From Trichodesmium sp. jk18x7bins.61 (GTDB taxonomy: Bacteria; Cyanobacteriota; Cyanobacteriia; Cyanobacteriales; Microcoleaceae), in NCBI GenBank assembly GCA_022822685.1, contig JAJEAQ010000325.1:1-18971 (forward strand): a DNA stretch of 18,971 nt. Direction: 5' to 3'. Shown in pieces: positions 1 through 7,949 of the stretch. The first letter of the stretch is position 1; each line of letters starts with the position of its first letter. Both the position numbers and the translations under genes were made by a program. A model generated the notes under the pieces. The model was given only the letters and a program-made list of their open reading frames with translations. It was not told the DNA's origin and ran no database searches.

Positions 1-109
1 ATATTATTAGTTTTAAAAAATTAAATATGGTGATAGAAGCAGTAATTTATCAATAATTTTTGTGAATTTAATTTATAGTTAACCTCATCAAGTTTATGTG
101 AGTATATTT

Positions 110-1054
110 TTATTTTTTTGTGATTTTTATCACTTGCAAACAGCCTTTTATTGTCGCTAAGACTGACTGAGATAGAGCAGGTAAATCATAACCACCTTCT
201 AAACCAAATAATATTTTACGGGTTACTTCCAAACAATATTCTGTAAATAAGCCGTAGTCTTCTGGTTGTAGAGAAATACTAGCTAATGGATCGTCATGAT
301 TAGCATCGTAGCCGGCACTAACAATCAATAAATCTGGTTGAAAGTTAGTTAAAAAGGGTACGACTTTTTGCTCGAATGTTGGTTGATAAATAGCTATTGT
401 GCTACCTGGTGATATGGGTATATTTAGAACGTTATTATGAGAACCATGTTCATCAGTATAGCCAGTTCCTGGATAGCAAGGAGATTGATGCAGAGAGCAA
501 TAAGCAATGTTTTGATTAGTCTTTACAATTTCCTGAGTACCATTACCATGATGCACATCCCAGTCAAGAATTGCTACTTTGTTAATGCCTGGTTTTTCTA
601 GGGCATAATGAGCAGCGATCGCGGCATTTGAAAACAAGCAAAACCCCATTCCTTGGTTACTTTCAGCATGATGACCTGGTGGCCTGGCTAACACGAATAC
701 TGGTTCAGAATGTTCCCACACTAAATCAACTCCATCTAACCAAGCGCTTACTGCTAACAATGCCACATCATAACTTTGAGCAGAAACTGGTGTATCTCCA
801 TCCAGATAACCGCCACCCTGATTAGCTATTTCTGCTACTGCTTCAATATGATTAGGAGTGTGAATTTTTTCTAGCAGTGCCATCAATACTGAATCACCTT
901 GTTGTACAGGAGTTGGTGACAGCCATTGTAGCTGGTCATTTTCCGGGGAACTCTTGAGAGCTTCCACAATAGCAGTTAAACGTTCTGGTCGCTCTGGATG
1001 CAGCATACCAGTTTTGTGTTCGAGAAATTTATCGGAGTAAATAATAGAAAGCAT
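110..1054 (-). CDS. Histone deacetylase-like amidohydrolase (HDAC family)
   Basis: This 314-residue protein belongs to the arginase/deacetylase fold family of zinc-dependent amidohydrolases. The family includes bacterial acetoin-utilization (AcuC-like), acetylpolyamine and HDAC-like deacetylases. The active-site set is complete: RPPGHH (H128/H129, general base), DWDVHHGNG (zinc ligands D166 and H168), AGYDAN (third zinc ligand D250) and EGGYD (transition-state Tyr289). The N-terminal HPERPERL is also typical. Length and both ends look normal for cyanobacterial members, so I see no sign of decay. It has no signal peptide or membrane segment and should be cytosolic. The true substrate (acetyl-lysine, acetylpolyamine or other) cannot be read from sequence. 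It is transcribed away from gyrA across a 344-bp divergent spacer. No clear Shine-Dalgarno precedes the ATG, which is common in cyanobacteria. Confidence 0.92.
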   Translation of the reverse strand: MLSIIYSDKFLEHKTGMLHPERPERLTAIVEALKSSPENDQLQWLSPTPVQQGDSVLMALLEKIHTPNHIEAVAEIANQGGGYLDGDTPVSAQSYDVALLAVSAWLDGVDLVWEHSEPVFVLARPPGHHAESNQGMGFCLFSNAAIAAHYALEKPGINKVAILDWDVHHGNGTQEIVKTNQNIAYCSLHQSPCYPGTGYTDEHGSHNNVLNIPISPGSTIAIYQPTFEQKVVPFLTNFQPDLLIVSAGYDANHDDPLASISLQPEDYGLFTEYCLEVTRKILFGLEGGYDLPALSQSVLATIKGCLQVIKITKK

Positions 1055-1097
1055 AACTTAAATTTTAGATATTAGAGGTTGTCCCGCTAAATCAAAC

Positions 1098-1144
1098 TTT
1101 TCACAAGAAAGACAGAGGGCAGAGTTGTCTTTTTTTTTGTGAAA
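1098..1144. repeat. Imperfect hairpin with T-tract in the divergent spacer
   Basis: The left arm, TTTTCACAAGAAAGACA (1098-1114), pairs with TGTCTTT followed by a T-run and TGTGAAA (1126-1144). The central T-run leaves unpaired bases. It lies about 45-90 bp upstream of the deacetylase start and about 140 bp upstream of the gyrA promoter, so it is not placed as a terminator for either gene. It could be a degenerate mobile-repeat end or the terminator of a lost small transcript. The rest of the 1055-1260 stretch shows no coding signal. Confidence 0.4.
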
Positions 1145-1279
1145 CCTTTTCTCCTAGAAAGTGGCGATCACGAATGACATAACCAATGAGGCATTGCTCT
1201 CCCACTTTCCACTTCCTTCTTTACTTCCTTAAACATTGAGATCTTTATGATTAATTATATCAAAAATTTAGACAAAACA

Positions 1280-1288
1280 TGCTATAAT
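1280..1288 (+). promoter_or_regulatory. Extended -10 promoter candidate for gyrA
   Basis: TGC-TATAAT fits the extended -10 consensus (TG-N-TATAAT) exactly. No good -35 hexamer lies 16-18 bp upstream, as expected for extended -10 promoters. The predicted start near 1295 would give a gyrA leader of about 100 nt, which contains the inverted repeat at 1316-1361. The site was found by eye only. Confidence 0.5.
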
Positions 1289-1315
1289 TTTAGATATAAA
1301 CAACATAATTTGGCA

Positions 1316-1361
1316 AATCAACCAAAAATAATCGGAATAAATTCGATTATTTGGGTTGATT
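1316..1361. repeat. Long imperfect inverted repeat in the gyrA leader
   Basis: The left arm, AATCAACC..AAATAATCG (1316-1334), is the reverse complement of CGATTATTTGGGTTGATT (1344-1361) apart from one small bulge or mismatch. The arms are 18-19 nt and the loop is 9 nt. It lies between the -10 candidate and the gyrA ATG. As RNA it would form a stable hairpin; as DNA it is a two-fold symmetric site suitable for a dimeric regulator. There is no T-tract, so a plain terminator is unlikely. Confidence 0.55.
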
Positions 1362-1398
1362 GTTAATTAATTATAAATTTCATGGAGTTTTTCATTAT

Positions 1399-4020
1399 AT
1401 GAGCACTTCTGAGTCACGGATTGTACCAAGCGATCTGCGTAATGAAATGTCCCAATCATACCTAGAATACGCCATGAGCGTAATCGTAGGTCGGGCATTG
1501 CCAGATGCCAGGGATGGTCTGAAACCCGTGCATCGTCGTATACTTTATGCTATGCACGAATTAGGTTTGATACCAGACCGCCCTTTCCGTAAATGTGCCC
1601 GTGTGGTGGGAGAGGTACTGGGTAAATACCATCCCCACGGCGATACGGCGGTGTACGATGCCTTGGTGCGAATGGCTCAGGATTTCTCAATGCGATCGCC
1701 CCTAATCCAAGGTCATGGTAACTTTGGTTCCGTAGATAATGATCCCCCAGCAGCTATGCGTTACACAGAATGTCGTCTGCAAGCACTGACTTGCGATGCC
1801 ATGTTGCGGGATATTGATGCAGAAACAGTAGATTTTGTTGATAACTTCGATGACTCTCAACAAGAGCCTTTGGTGCTCCCTTCTCGTGTGCCCCAACTAT
1901 TCCTCAACGGTTCGTCTGGCATCGCAGTCGGAATGGCAACTAATATTCCTCCCCACAACTTGGGAGAATTGATAGATGGTTTGGTGGCACTGATTCACAA
2001 TTCAGAAATAACTCAGAATGAATTAATGCAATATATTCCCGGACCGGATTTTCCTACAGGGGCTCAAATCTTAGGAAAGTCAGGCATCCGTGATGCTTAT
2101 ACTCTTGGTCGTGGCTCCATCACAATGCGGGGGGTAGCTACCATCGAAACGATCGAGCAGCGAGGCCGCCCTGACAAAGAAGCGATTATTGTCACAGAGT
2201 TACCTTATCAAACCAATAAAGCAGCATTAATTGAAAAAATTGCCGAACTGGTTAATGACAAAAGAATCGAGGGCATTTCTGATATCCGCGACGAGAGCGA
2301 TCGCAACGGCATGCGCATAGTTATCGAACTCAAACGAGATGCTTATCCTAGAGTTGTACTGAATAATCTCTACAAACAAACCCCCATACAAGCCAACTTT
2401 GGAGCTAATATTTTAGGGTTGGTAAATGGCGAACCACAGTTATTAACGCTGAAAAAGTATCTCGAATTTTTCCTAGAATTTCGGGTAGAAACTATTACCA
2501 GGAGAACTCAATACGAACTCCAAAAAACTGAAGAAAGAGACCATTTATTGCATGGTTTACTAATTGCTTTAGATAACCTAGATGCAATTATTCAATTAAT
2601 TCGTAATGCGGCAGATACCCCCACAGCAAAACAAGAATTAATCCAAAATTATGGTTTATCTGAAGTTCAATCAGATGCAATTTTACAAATGCAGTTAAGA
2701 AGATTAACAGCATTAGAAGCACAAAAAATTCAACAGGAACATGAAGAATTACTGCTAAAAATTGCTGATTTGCAAGATATATTAGCCAAAAGGGAACGTA
2801 TTCTAGAAATCATCGAAACAGAAGCTCTAGAAATCAAAGAACGCCACGCAACTCCTAGACGAACAGTCATTGAACTTGCAGAAGGTGAACTAGATGATAC
2901 AGATTTAATTGCCAATGAAACAGCAATTATCTTACTAACAGAACAAGGCTATATTAAACGGATGCCAGCTAATACTTTCGAGGCTCAAAATCGAGCAACT
3001 CGTGGTAAGTCGGGCACTAAAATGAAAGAAGATGATGTAGTTGAGCATTTTCTCAGTTGCTGTTACCATGATAGTGTTTTATTCTTCACTCAAAGAGGTG
3101 TTGTTTATTGTCTAAATGCGTATCAAATTTCCACTGGTTCCAGGATGGCACGGGGTGTAACAATCGTGCAAATGTTACCGATTCCCAGAGATGAAAAAGT
3201 AACTTCCATGGTGGCAGTTTCAGAATTCACAGATGAGGAATATTTAGTCATGCTGACCAAAGGAGGGTATATTAAAAAAACAAGTTTATCAGTATTTGCT
3301 AATATTCGTTCTAATGGATTAATCGCCATTTCTCTGGGAGAAGGCGACCAGTTAAGATGGGTAAGAAGAGCCAAAGTTGACGATAGTGTAATTATTGGTT
3401 CTCGTTCTGGTATGGCAATTCACTTTAGAGCTGATAATAAACAGTTGCGTCCTCTAGGTCGTAATACAAGAGGGGTAAAATCTATGAAACTGATCAAAGA
3501 CGATGAGTTAATTAGTATGGATATTTTACTTAGTTCAATTGTGGAAAAAATTGCTGATGTTGACGAATCAGAAGTGGAACCAGAAGAAGCAGAATTAGAA
3601 GTCGAAACTGAGGAAATGGCAGAGGAAGAAACTGAGGAAACTACATCAGGGAATAACTATGGCCCTTGGGTATTAGTGATTACTACAGGTGGTTATGGAA
3701 AACGGGTGCCAGTTTCTCAATTTACTCTACAAAATCGAGGTGGAAAAGGTCGCATTGCAACCAAATTTAAACAGAAGAAACGAAAACAAGACCAATTAGC
3801 TTCCTTGCGGATAGTAAATGAAGCTGAAGAATTAATTATGATTACTACTCGCGGAATTATTATTCGTCAAGCAGTGGATGCTATTTCTATTCAATCTCGT
3901 AGTGCTACAGGAGTAAGAGTGCAAAAACTAGATGATACAGATGCCATAGCAGAAGTTGCTTTAATTCCTGCAACAGGAACTAAAGCAACAGAAACTCAAG
4001 AGGAAGAAATAGAAGATTGA
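1399..4020 (+). CDS. gyrA: DNA gyrase subunit A
   Basis: GyrA is the DNA-breaking subunit of the A2B2 type IIA topoisomerase that introduces negative supercoils. I start at the ATG at 1399 because it gives the canonical N-terminus (MSTSESRIVPSDLRNEM) and places the catalytic tyrosine at Tyr122 (RYTECRL), as in E. coli. A TTG 39 nt upstream is in frame but adds an unlikely tail. The winged-helix/tower region is followed by a coiled coil around residues 430-480 and then a beta-pinwheel C-terminal domain. The GyrA-box-like motif is QNRATRG. The quinolone-determining segment reads HPHGDTAVYD, with Thr83 and Asp87. A Glu-rich acidic insert (about residues 715-745) interrupts the pinwheel, a feature I associate with cyanobacterial GyrA. 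The 873-residue gene looks intact. Confidence 0.97.
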   Translation: MSTSESRIVPSDLRNEMSQSYLEYAMSVIVGRALPDARDGLKPVHRRILYAMHELGLIPDRPFRKCARVVGEVLGKYHPHGDTAVYDALVRMAQDFSMRSPLIQGHGNFGSVDNDPPAAMRYTECRLQALTCDAMLRDIDAETVDFVDNFDDSQQEPLVLPSRVPQLFLNGSSGIAVGMATNIPPHNLGELIDGLVALIHNSEITQNELMQYIPGPDFPTGAQILGKSGIRDAYTLGRGSITMRGVATIETIEQRGRPDKEAIIVTELPYQTNKAALIEKIAELVNDKRIEGISDIRDESDRNGMRIVIELKRDAYPRVVLNNLYKQTPIQANFGANILGLVNGEPQLLTLKKYLEFFLEFRVETITRRTQYELQKTEERDHLLHGLLIALDNLDAIIQLIRNAADTPTAKQELIQNYGLSEVQSDAILQMQLRRLTALEAQKIQQEHEELLLKIADLQDILAKRERILEIIETEALEIKERHATPRRTVIELAEGELDDTDLIANETAIILLTEQGYIKRMPANTFEAQNRATRGKSGTKMKEDDVVEHFLSCCYHDSVLFFTQRGVVYCLNAYQISTGSRMARGVTIVQMLPIPRDEKVTSMVAVSEFTDEEYLVMLTKGGYIKKTSLSVFANIRSNGLIAISLGEGDQLRWVRRAKVDDSVIIGSRSGMAIHFRADNKQLRPLGRNTRGVKSMKLIKDDELISMDILLSSIVEKIADVDESEVEPEEAELEVETEEMAEEETEETTSGNNYGPWVLVITTGGYGKRVPVSQFTLQNRGGKGRIATKFKQKKRKQDQLASLRIVNEAEELIMITTRGIIIRQAVDAISIQSRSATGVRVQKLDDTDAIAEVALIPATGTKATETQEEEIED

Positions 4021-4238
4021 TATACTCCTGAGGTTGCCCTTAAACAACTATAAAGGTTTATTCAACCGGGACATTATTGATTGCGGTTTTGATAGAGGTG
4101 ATGTTCCCAGCAACTCTGCATCAATAAACCCCAACCAATTGCAGATACTGCTACGGAGGGTAGAAGCAAAAAAAGTAATCAAGTTTTGCGCGTGTAATAA
4201 CCAAACTTTCAACCGGACATGATATCAACCAAGACTAT

Positions 4239-4652
4239 ATGGAATTTTCTTCTTTCTTCTTTAATAACATTCAACTACCTCCAAAGATTCATCATTTTAT
4301 AAATAGTGAATTGTTAGTACAGGAAAGTGATATTCACAAGAGAAAACCCTTAAGTAAAGCAGAAATTTCTCAACGCTTACAAAAATTATCAAATTGGGAT
4401 ATCAAAGATAATCAATTATCCTATACCCATAAATTTAAAAACTTTGTTGAAGCTATAAATTTTATTAATTGCTTAGTTACACCAGCCGAAACAGTAAATC
4501 ATCATCCAGAACTTGCTATTTCCTACAATAAAGTTACGATAACTTTGAAAACCCATGATGTAAGTGCATTAACTGCATTAGATTTCGAGCTAGCAACAAC
4601 TATTTCCCAGTTAATTAACACTTGGAAATCAGATCAACAGTGTCGATTTTAA
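4239..4652 (+). CDS. 4a-hydroxytetrahydrobiopterin dehydratase (PCD/DCoH)
   Basis: This enzyme dehydrates 4a-hydroxytetrahydropterin to quinonoid dihydropterin, recycling the cofactor of aromatic amino acid hydroxylases. In bacteria without such a hydroxylase, related proteins are linked to other pterin or molybdopterin roles. The core runs from about residue 36 (KPLSKAEISQRL) to the end. It carries the family signature: Glu84, the His88-His89-Pro90 triplet, Tyr96, and His106-Asp107 (KTHD). The protein is 137 residues, about 35-40 longer at the N-terminus than a minimal PCD. No ATG lies closer to the core, so I keep the ATG at 4239. The extension shows no motif I recognise. The gene is cytosolic. 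The 218-bp gap from gyrA shows no clear promoter or terminator. Confidence 0.88.
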   Translation: MEFSSFFFNNIQLPPKIHHFINSELLVQESDIHKRKPLSKAEISQRLQKLSNWDIKDNQLSYTHKFKNFVEAINFINCLVTPAETVNHHPELAISYNKVTITLKTHDVSALTALDFELATTISQLINTWKSDQQCRF

Positions 4653-4697
4653 TTCACTGCAATTTCAGTCAGAGGGAAGAAGATTTGTGTGTTCGAT

Positions 4698-4766
4698 AGA
4701 CATCTCCAAAAATTAAACTCAAACCCTTCTATTATTGCAGTCAAATCTAGATTATTGGAGATGTCT
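4698..4766. repeat. 12-bp inverted repeat between convergent genes
   Basis: AGACATCTCCAA (4698-4709) is perfectly complementary to TTGGAGATGTCT (4755-4766), with a 45-nt AT-rich loop. It sits between the dehydratase gene (plus) and the decayed deoxyhypusine-synthase-like gene (minus). It could be a bidirectional terminator or a short remnant of an inverted-repeat element. No target-site duplication is visible at its edges. Confidence 0.45.
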
Positions 4767-4811
4767 TATAAATAAATTTCTCGTTTAGGAGTTTATTCAA
4801 CTGGCAGATGT

Positions 4812-5432
4812 TTATTGGTGATAAACTAAGCCAAATTCTGTTGCACAATCACTAAAAGCCGGAACAAAGATAGGAACTTGATATTTATAAGCACTAAGCA
4901 CTACTGATTGTTCAGTTTTTCCATGAGATTTTAGATAAGCTCCCATCTGCTCAATAAATTCCCGTAAATAATAGGGATGTTTTTCTAGAGAGTCAGCCAA
5001 TTTAGCAATAGTTAGATCACATACCGTAACTGATCTTCATCAATATAGGTGTCGTAGATTCGATCAATTCGTAATTGCCTTAAAACTTAGTCATCAGCTA
5101 AAGGAACGCCAACATAATGATGAAAACCTAGGGCTTCAAAAAAAAATCTTGATCGACAATGTTAGCACCAGTAGAAACAATCACATCGACCATACTATGA
5201 TTGATCAAATCGCAAACCACCCCTTTTAAACCTGCACTAAATAGAGAACCAGCTAAACAAAGAATGATTGTGCATTCATGGTCACAGATCATTTGGTCAT
5301 ATATATTGGCTGCTCGTCCTAAGTTTCGAGCTTAAAAAGATGTTCTACCCAAAGCATCTACTAAATCAGCAACTTCAAACGATTTGATATCAATTTGATG
5401 TACATATTATTGAAGATTTTTTTTTCGATCAT
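4812..5432 (-). pseudogene. Deoxyhypusine synthase-like gene, decayed and truncated
   Basis: Deoxyhypusine synthase family enzymes are NAD-dependent and transfer an aminobutyl group from spermidine to a lysine or a polyamine acceptor. On the minus strand an AGGAG site (5440-5444) stands 8 nt before an ATG at 5432. Pieces in several frames then follow the family in order: DALGRTSF, ARNLGRAANIYDQM, HSMVDVIVSTGANIVDQD, DTYIDEDQ, and a longer open stretch (4812-5000) with REFIEQMGAYLK and YQVPIFVPAFSD. Visible lesions are a stop at 5332-5334 (after TSF), a frameshift at the A9 run 5138-5146, a stop at 5087-5089, and a frameshift near 5020. The gene ends after GLVYHQ. The C-terminal third, with the catalytic lysine region, is absent. 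This is a dead copy. Family assignment is fairly sure; the exact activity of the ancestor is not. Confidence 0.75.
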
Positions 5433-5545
5433 AGATTAACTCCTGGGAAATTAATAACAATTGATGAAAATAAAAAAAGACTACCAATTAATTAATTTCA
5501 TCATTCTGTGCAGTATTTTAAATAGTAAACGTAGTTAGTTAAAAT

Positions 5546-5880
5546 ATGATTAAATCATGGTTAAATTTTGAGATTTTTTTGTGTTCTTTTTTTATGATTC
5601 TCAGAGGATGTTTTGTGTTATGCAAATTTCAGATGAAGTTGCATAAAATAAAGGAAAGAGTGTCAGAGGATAGTAAAATGGCCGAGCGGCTGATTCTAGA
5701 GATTCAAGTAAAGTGGAGCAATACTAGAGAAACAGCTAAAAAATATCAGTAGCCCAAAACTTTGTAGCAAAATTTGCTGAGATTGGTCTAACTGGCTGGA
5801 GATTGATTATTGATATTTCGTGGCCAATATTTAGCAAGGGACAAATCCCATCTAATCGTATTACTTGTTGCTTCATTTAA
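5546..5880 (+). pseudogene. Unidentified coding-like remnant upstream of lnt
   Basis: One frame reads from an ATG at 5546 and gives 68 residues ending MAERLILEIQVKW...ETAKKYQ before a stop. A second frame stays open from about 5746 to 5880 and reads QNFVAKFAEIGLTGWRLIID and onward to a stop just inside the lnt start region. The two pieces read like consecutive parts of one protein joined by a frameshift near 5745. I do not recognise the family and assign no function. It could also be chance open frames in AT-rich DNA. The surrounding 5433-5545 shows nothing else. Confidence 0.3.
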
Positions 5881-5885
5881 TTCAG

Positions 5886-7580
5886 ATGAAATTACACTTA
5901 TTGATCACATTTGTTAGTGGCATACTTATGGGAATGACAACAGCACCTGTAAGTGCATGGTTTCTCGGGTGGGTGGCACTAGCTCCGTTATGGGTATTGG
6001 TAATTCAACAAGAAAAATATTTTAGTAAATTTTTATTAGGTTTGGCTTGGGGAATAGGTTATCACGGTTTAGCCTTGTTTTGGATTACCGGAATTCATCC
6101 GATGACTTGGTTAGGAGTTCCTTGGTTAGGGAGTTTAGCGATCGCTCTATTTTGCTGGATTTTTATTACCATCTGGGGAGCAATTCTAGTTGCTATTTGG
6201 GCTTATTTGTCTGGAGTTTTAACCCCTACATCTGTCTCCGAAAAAATATTTTCATTTGCCAGAGTTTTATTAGGTATAACTTTATGGTGTTGTTTAGAGA
6301 AAATCTGGAGCTTAGGAAATCTTTGGTGGACATCTTTATCCTTTACTCAAAGTCCCCATAATTTAGCAATTTTACACCTTGGTCAATTATCAGGGCCAAT
6401 GACAGTTACAGCAGCTATTATTACAGTCAATGCTTTAATTGGGGAAGCTTGGATGCAGACAAAATATCACCAAAATCAAGGTAATTTAAAAAAAATTGGT
6501 TTCGAGGAATTAGATTCAGACAATAAATCCCAAAAAAAGAATTATTTTGAGACACAAACTGGGGAAAATCCAGTATCATTAATGAATCCGCCAGATTTAT
6601 TTATAAAGTTTCCCTTCTGCCATTTTCCTACTTCAATCTTGCTTTGGCAAATATTACCAATCACAACTTTACTATTGTTCCACATAGTAGGATTTAGTTT
6701 ATATAAGTTGCCTTTAAATCCAGAGCCAGAAGCAGCTTTAAAAGTTGGAATTATTCAAGGTAATATTCCTAATGAAATTAAGCTTAACTCCCAAGGTTGG
6801 TATCGTGCTTTAGAAGGTTACACAACCGGATATAAAAAATTAGCAGAACAAGGTGTCGATGCTGTGTTAACTCCAGAAACAGCTTTACCTTTTTTTTGGA
6901 CAAATGAAAATAATAGAAAAATCCTTTCTATTGTTCAAGCAATCTTAGATCAAGGAGTAGTAGCTTGGGTAGGTGGTTATGGCAAAAAGGGTAGTAATCT
7001 GACTAATAGCTTATTTACTATTGACAAGACAGGAGAAATATTCAGCCGTTATGACAAAATTAAATTAGTACCTCTGGGAGAATATATTCCTTTTAATGAA
7101 GTGCTAGGAAAATTAATAGATAGACTCTCGCCGTTAGATGCTCATTTAGTACCTGGAAAAACAAACCAGATATTTGATACCCCCTTTGGAAAAGCCATAG
7201 TCGGAATTTGTTATGATTCAGCCTTTTCTGAAGTATTCCAAAAGCAAGCAGCAGCAGGGGGTGAATTTATTTTAACTGCTGCTAATAATGCTAATTATAG
7301 TGCCACAATGCCAGCCCAACATCATGCTCAAGATGTAATGCGAGCGATCGAAAATGCTCGATGGGCAGTACGGGCAGCTAATACTGGTTACTCTGGAATT
7401 GTAGACCCCCATGGTAGAACAATTTGGCGCTCTAGAATCAATAATTATGAAACCTATACAACTATAATTTACCGACAAAAAACTCAGACATTGTATGTAA
7501 AGTGGGGTGATTGGTTAACACAAATTTTAGTTATCGTGGGAGGATTAACCACAATAACTATGAGGTTAAAAATCAAATGA
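5886..7580 (+). CDS. lnt: Apolipoprotein N-acyltransferase
   Basis: Lnt adds the third acyl chain to the N-terminal cysteine of lipoproteins, using a phospholipid donor, in the plasma membrane. I choose the ATG at 5886 (MKLHLLITFVSGILMG) over an upstream TTG; this gives 564 residues. The N-terminal half is a bundle of hydrophobic segments (roughly residues 1-185, plus one at about 255-275). The C-terminal half is a nitrilase-fold domain with the catalytic triad Glu331 (TPETALPF), Lys391 (YDKIKLVPLGEY) and Cys442 (GICYDSAF). A last membrane segment is near residue 545. A hydrophilic loop of about 55 residues (195-250) between the membrane part and the nitrilase domain is longer than I would expect. 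The gene looks intact. It would mature lipoproteins such as the binding protein encoded downstream. Confidence 0.93.
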   Translation: MKLHLLITFVSGILMGMTTAPVSAWFLGWVALAPLWVLVIQQEKYFSKFLLGLAWGIGYHGLALFWITGIHPMTWLGVPWLGSLAIALFCWIFITIWGAILVAIWAYLSGVLTPTSVSEKIFSFARVLLGITLWCCLEKIWSLGNLWWTSLSFTQSPHNLAILHLGQLSGPMTVTAAIITVNALIGEAWMQTKYHQNQGNLKKIGFEELDSDNKSQKKNYFETQTGENPVSLMNPPDLFIKFPFCHFPTSILLWQILPITTLLLFHIVGFSLYKLPLNPEPEAALKVGIIQGNIPNEIKLNSQGWYRALEGYTTGYKKLAEQGVDAVLTPETALPFFWTNENNRKILSIVQAILDQGVVAWVGGYGKKGSNLTNSLFTIDKTGEIFSRYDKIKLVPLGEYIPFNEVLGKLIDRLSPLDAHLVPGKTNQIFDTPFGKAIVGICYDSAFSEVFQKQAAAGGEFILTAANNANYSATMPAQHHAQDVMRAIENARWAVRAANTGYSGIVDPHGRTIWRSRINNYETYTTIIYRQKTQTLYVKWGDWLTQILVIVGGLTTITMRLKIK

Positions 7581-7675
7581 ATAAGTAAAAAATCAGACCA
7601 AAGTTATCAGTTGATAAGAAAATTTAAACCAAATATATTTTTTTATACTAATTTAAAAATTAAATATTTTAAGCC

Positions 7676-7894
7676 CAACTTAATGTAAGGATTCAGGTCC
7701 TAGAGAAAAGTCTATAAATCTTGAGGGATAAGCATTTCCGGCAATTGCATCCCCGATCCTCTTCTCAATTAGAGATTGCTACAAGCCTTTTTTTTTGTGA
7801 TTATTGAGAATGAAGCTGTTAAATTGCTGACTCAGTCGTTTTCAGAAGTCTTTCTATAGCTGGGTTTGAGATACCTGAATCCTGACAACTTAAT
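7676..7894. mobile_element. Candidate MITE with flanking direct repeats
   Basis: AGGATTCAGGT (7688-7698) is the perfect reverse complement of ACCTGAATCCT (7873-7883). Just outside the pair, CAACTTAAT occurs as a direct repeat (7676-7684 and 7886-7894). This leaves an element of about 201 bp (7685-7885) with near-terminal inverted repeats and a 9-bp target-site-like duplication. The inside has no convincing reading frame and holds a T9 run at 7790-7798. It lies in the 369-bp gap between lnt and the binding-protein gene, which shows nothing else. No parent transposase is in the window, so the family is unknown. Confidence 0.4.
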
Positions 7895-7949
7895 TAAAAT
7901 CTTAACATGATTTACTCAAATTGATATTAAAAAATAAATAATTAAAAAA

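Noticed and set aside
1..109. AT-rich sequence downstream of the deacetylase.
   Set aside because: No hairpin or gene end could be supported; it is too short to interpret.
1475..1765. Possible quinolone-resistance change at GyrA Thr83.
   Set aside because: Thr at this site appears normal for the cyanobacterial sequence; no inference of resistance is justified.
3123..3374. An 83-codon frame antisense to gyrA.
   Set aside because: It is a shadow of the conserved gyrA coding frame.
4034..4222. A 62-codon open frame between gyrA and the dehydratase gene.
   Set aside because: Composition and sequence resemble no family, there is no ribosome site, and a frame this short is expected by chance.
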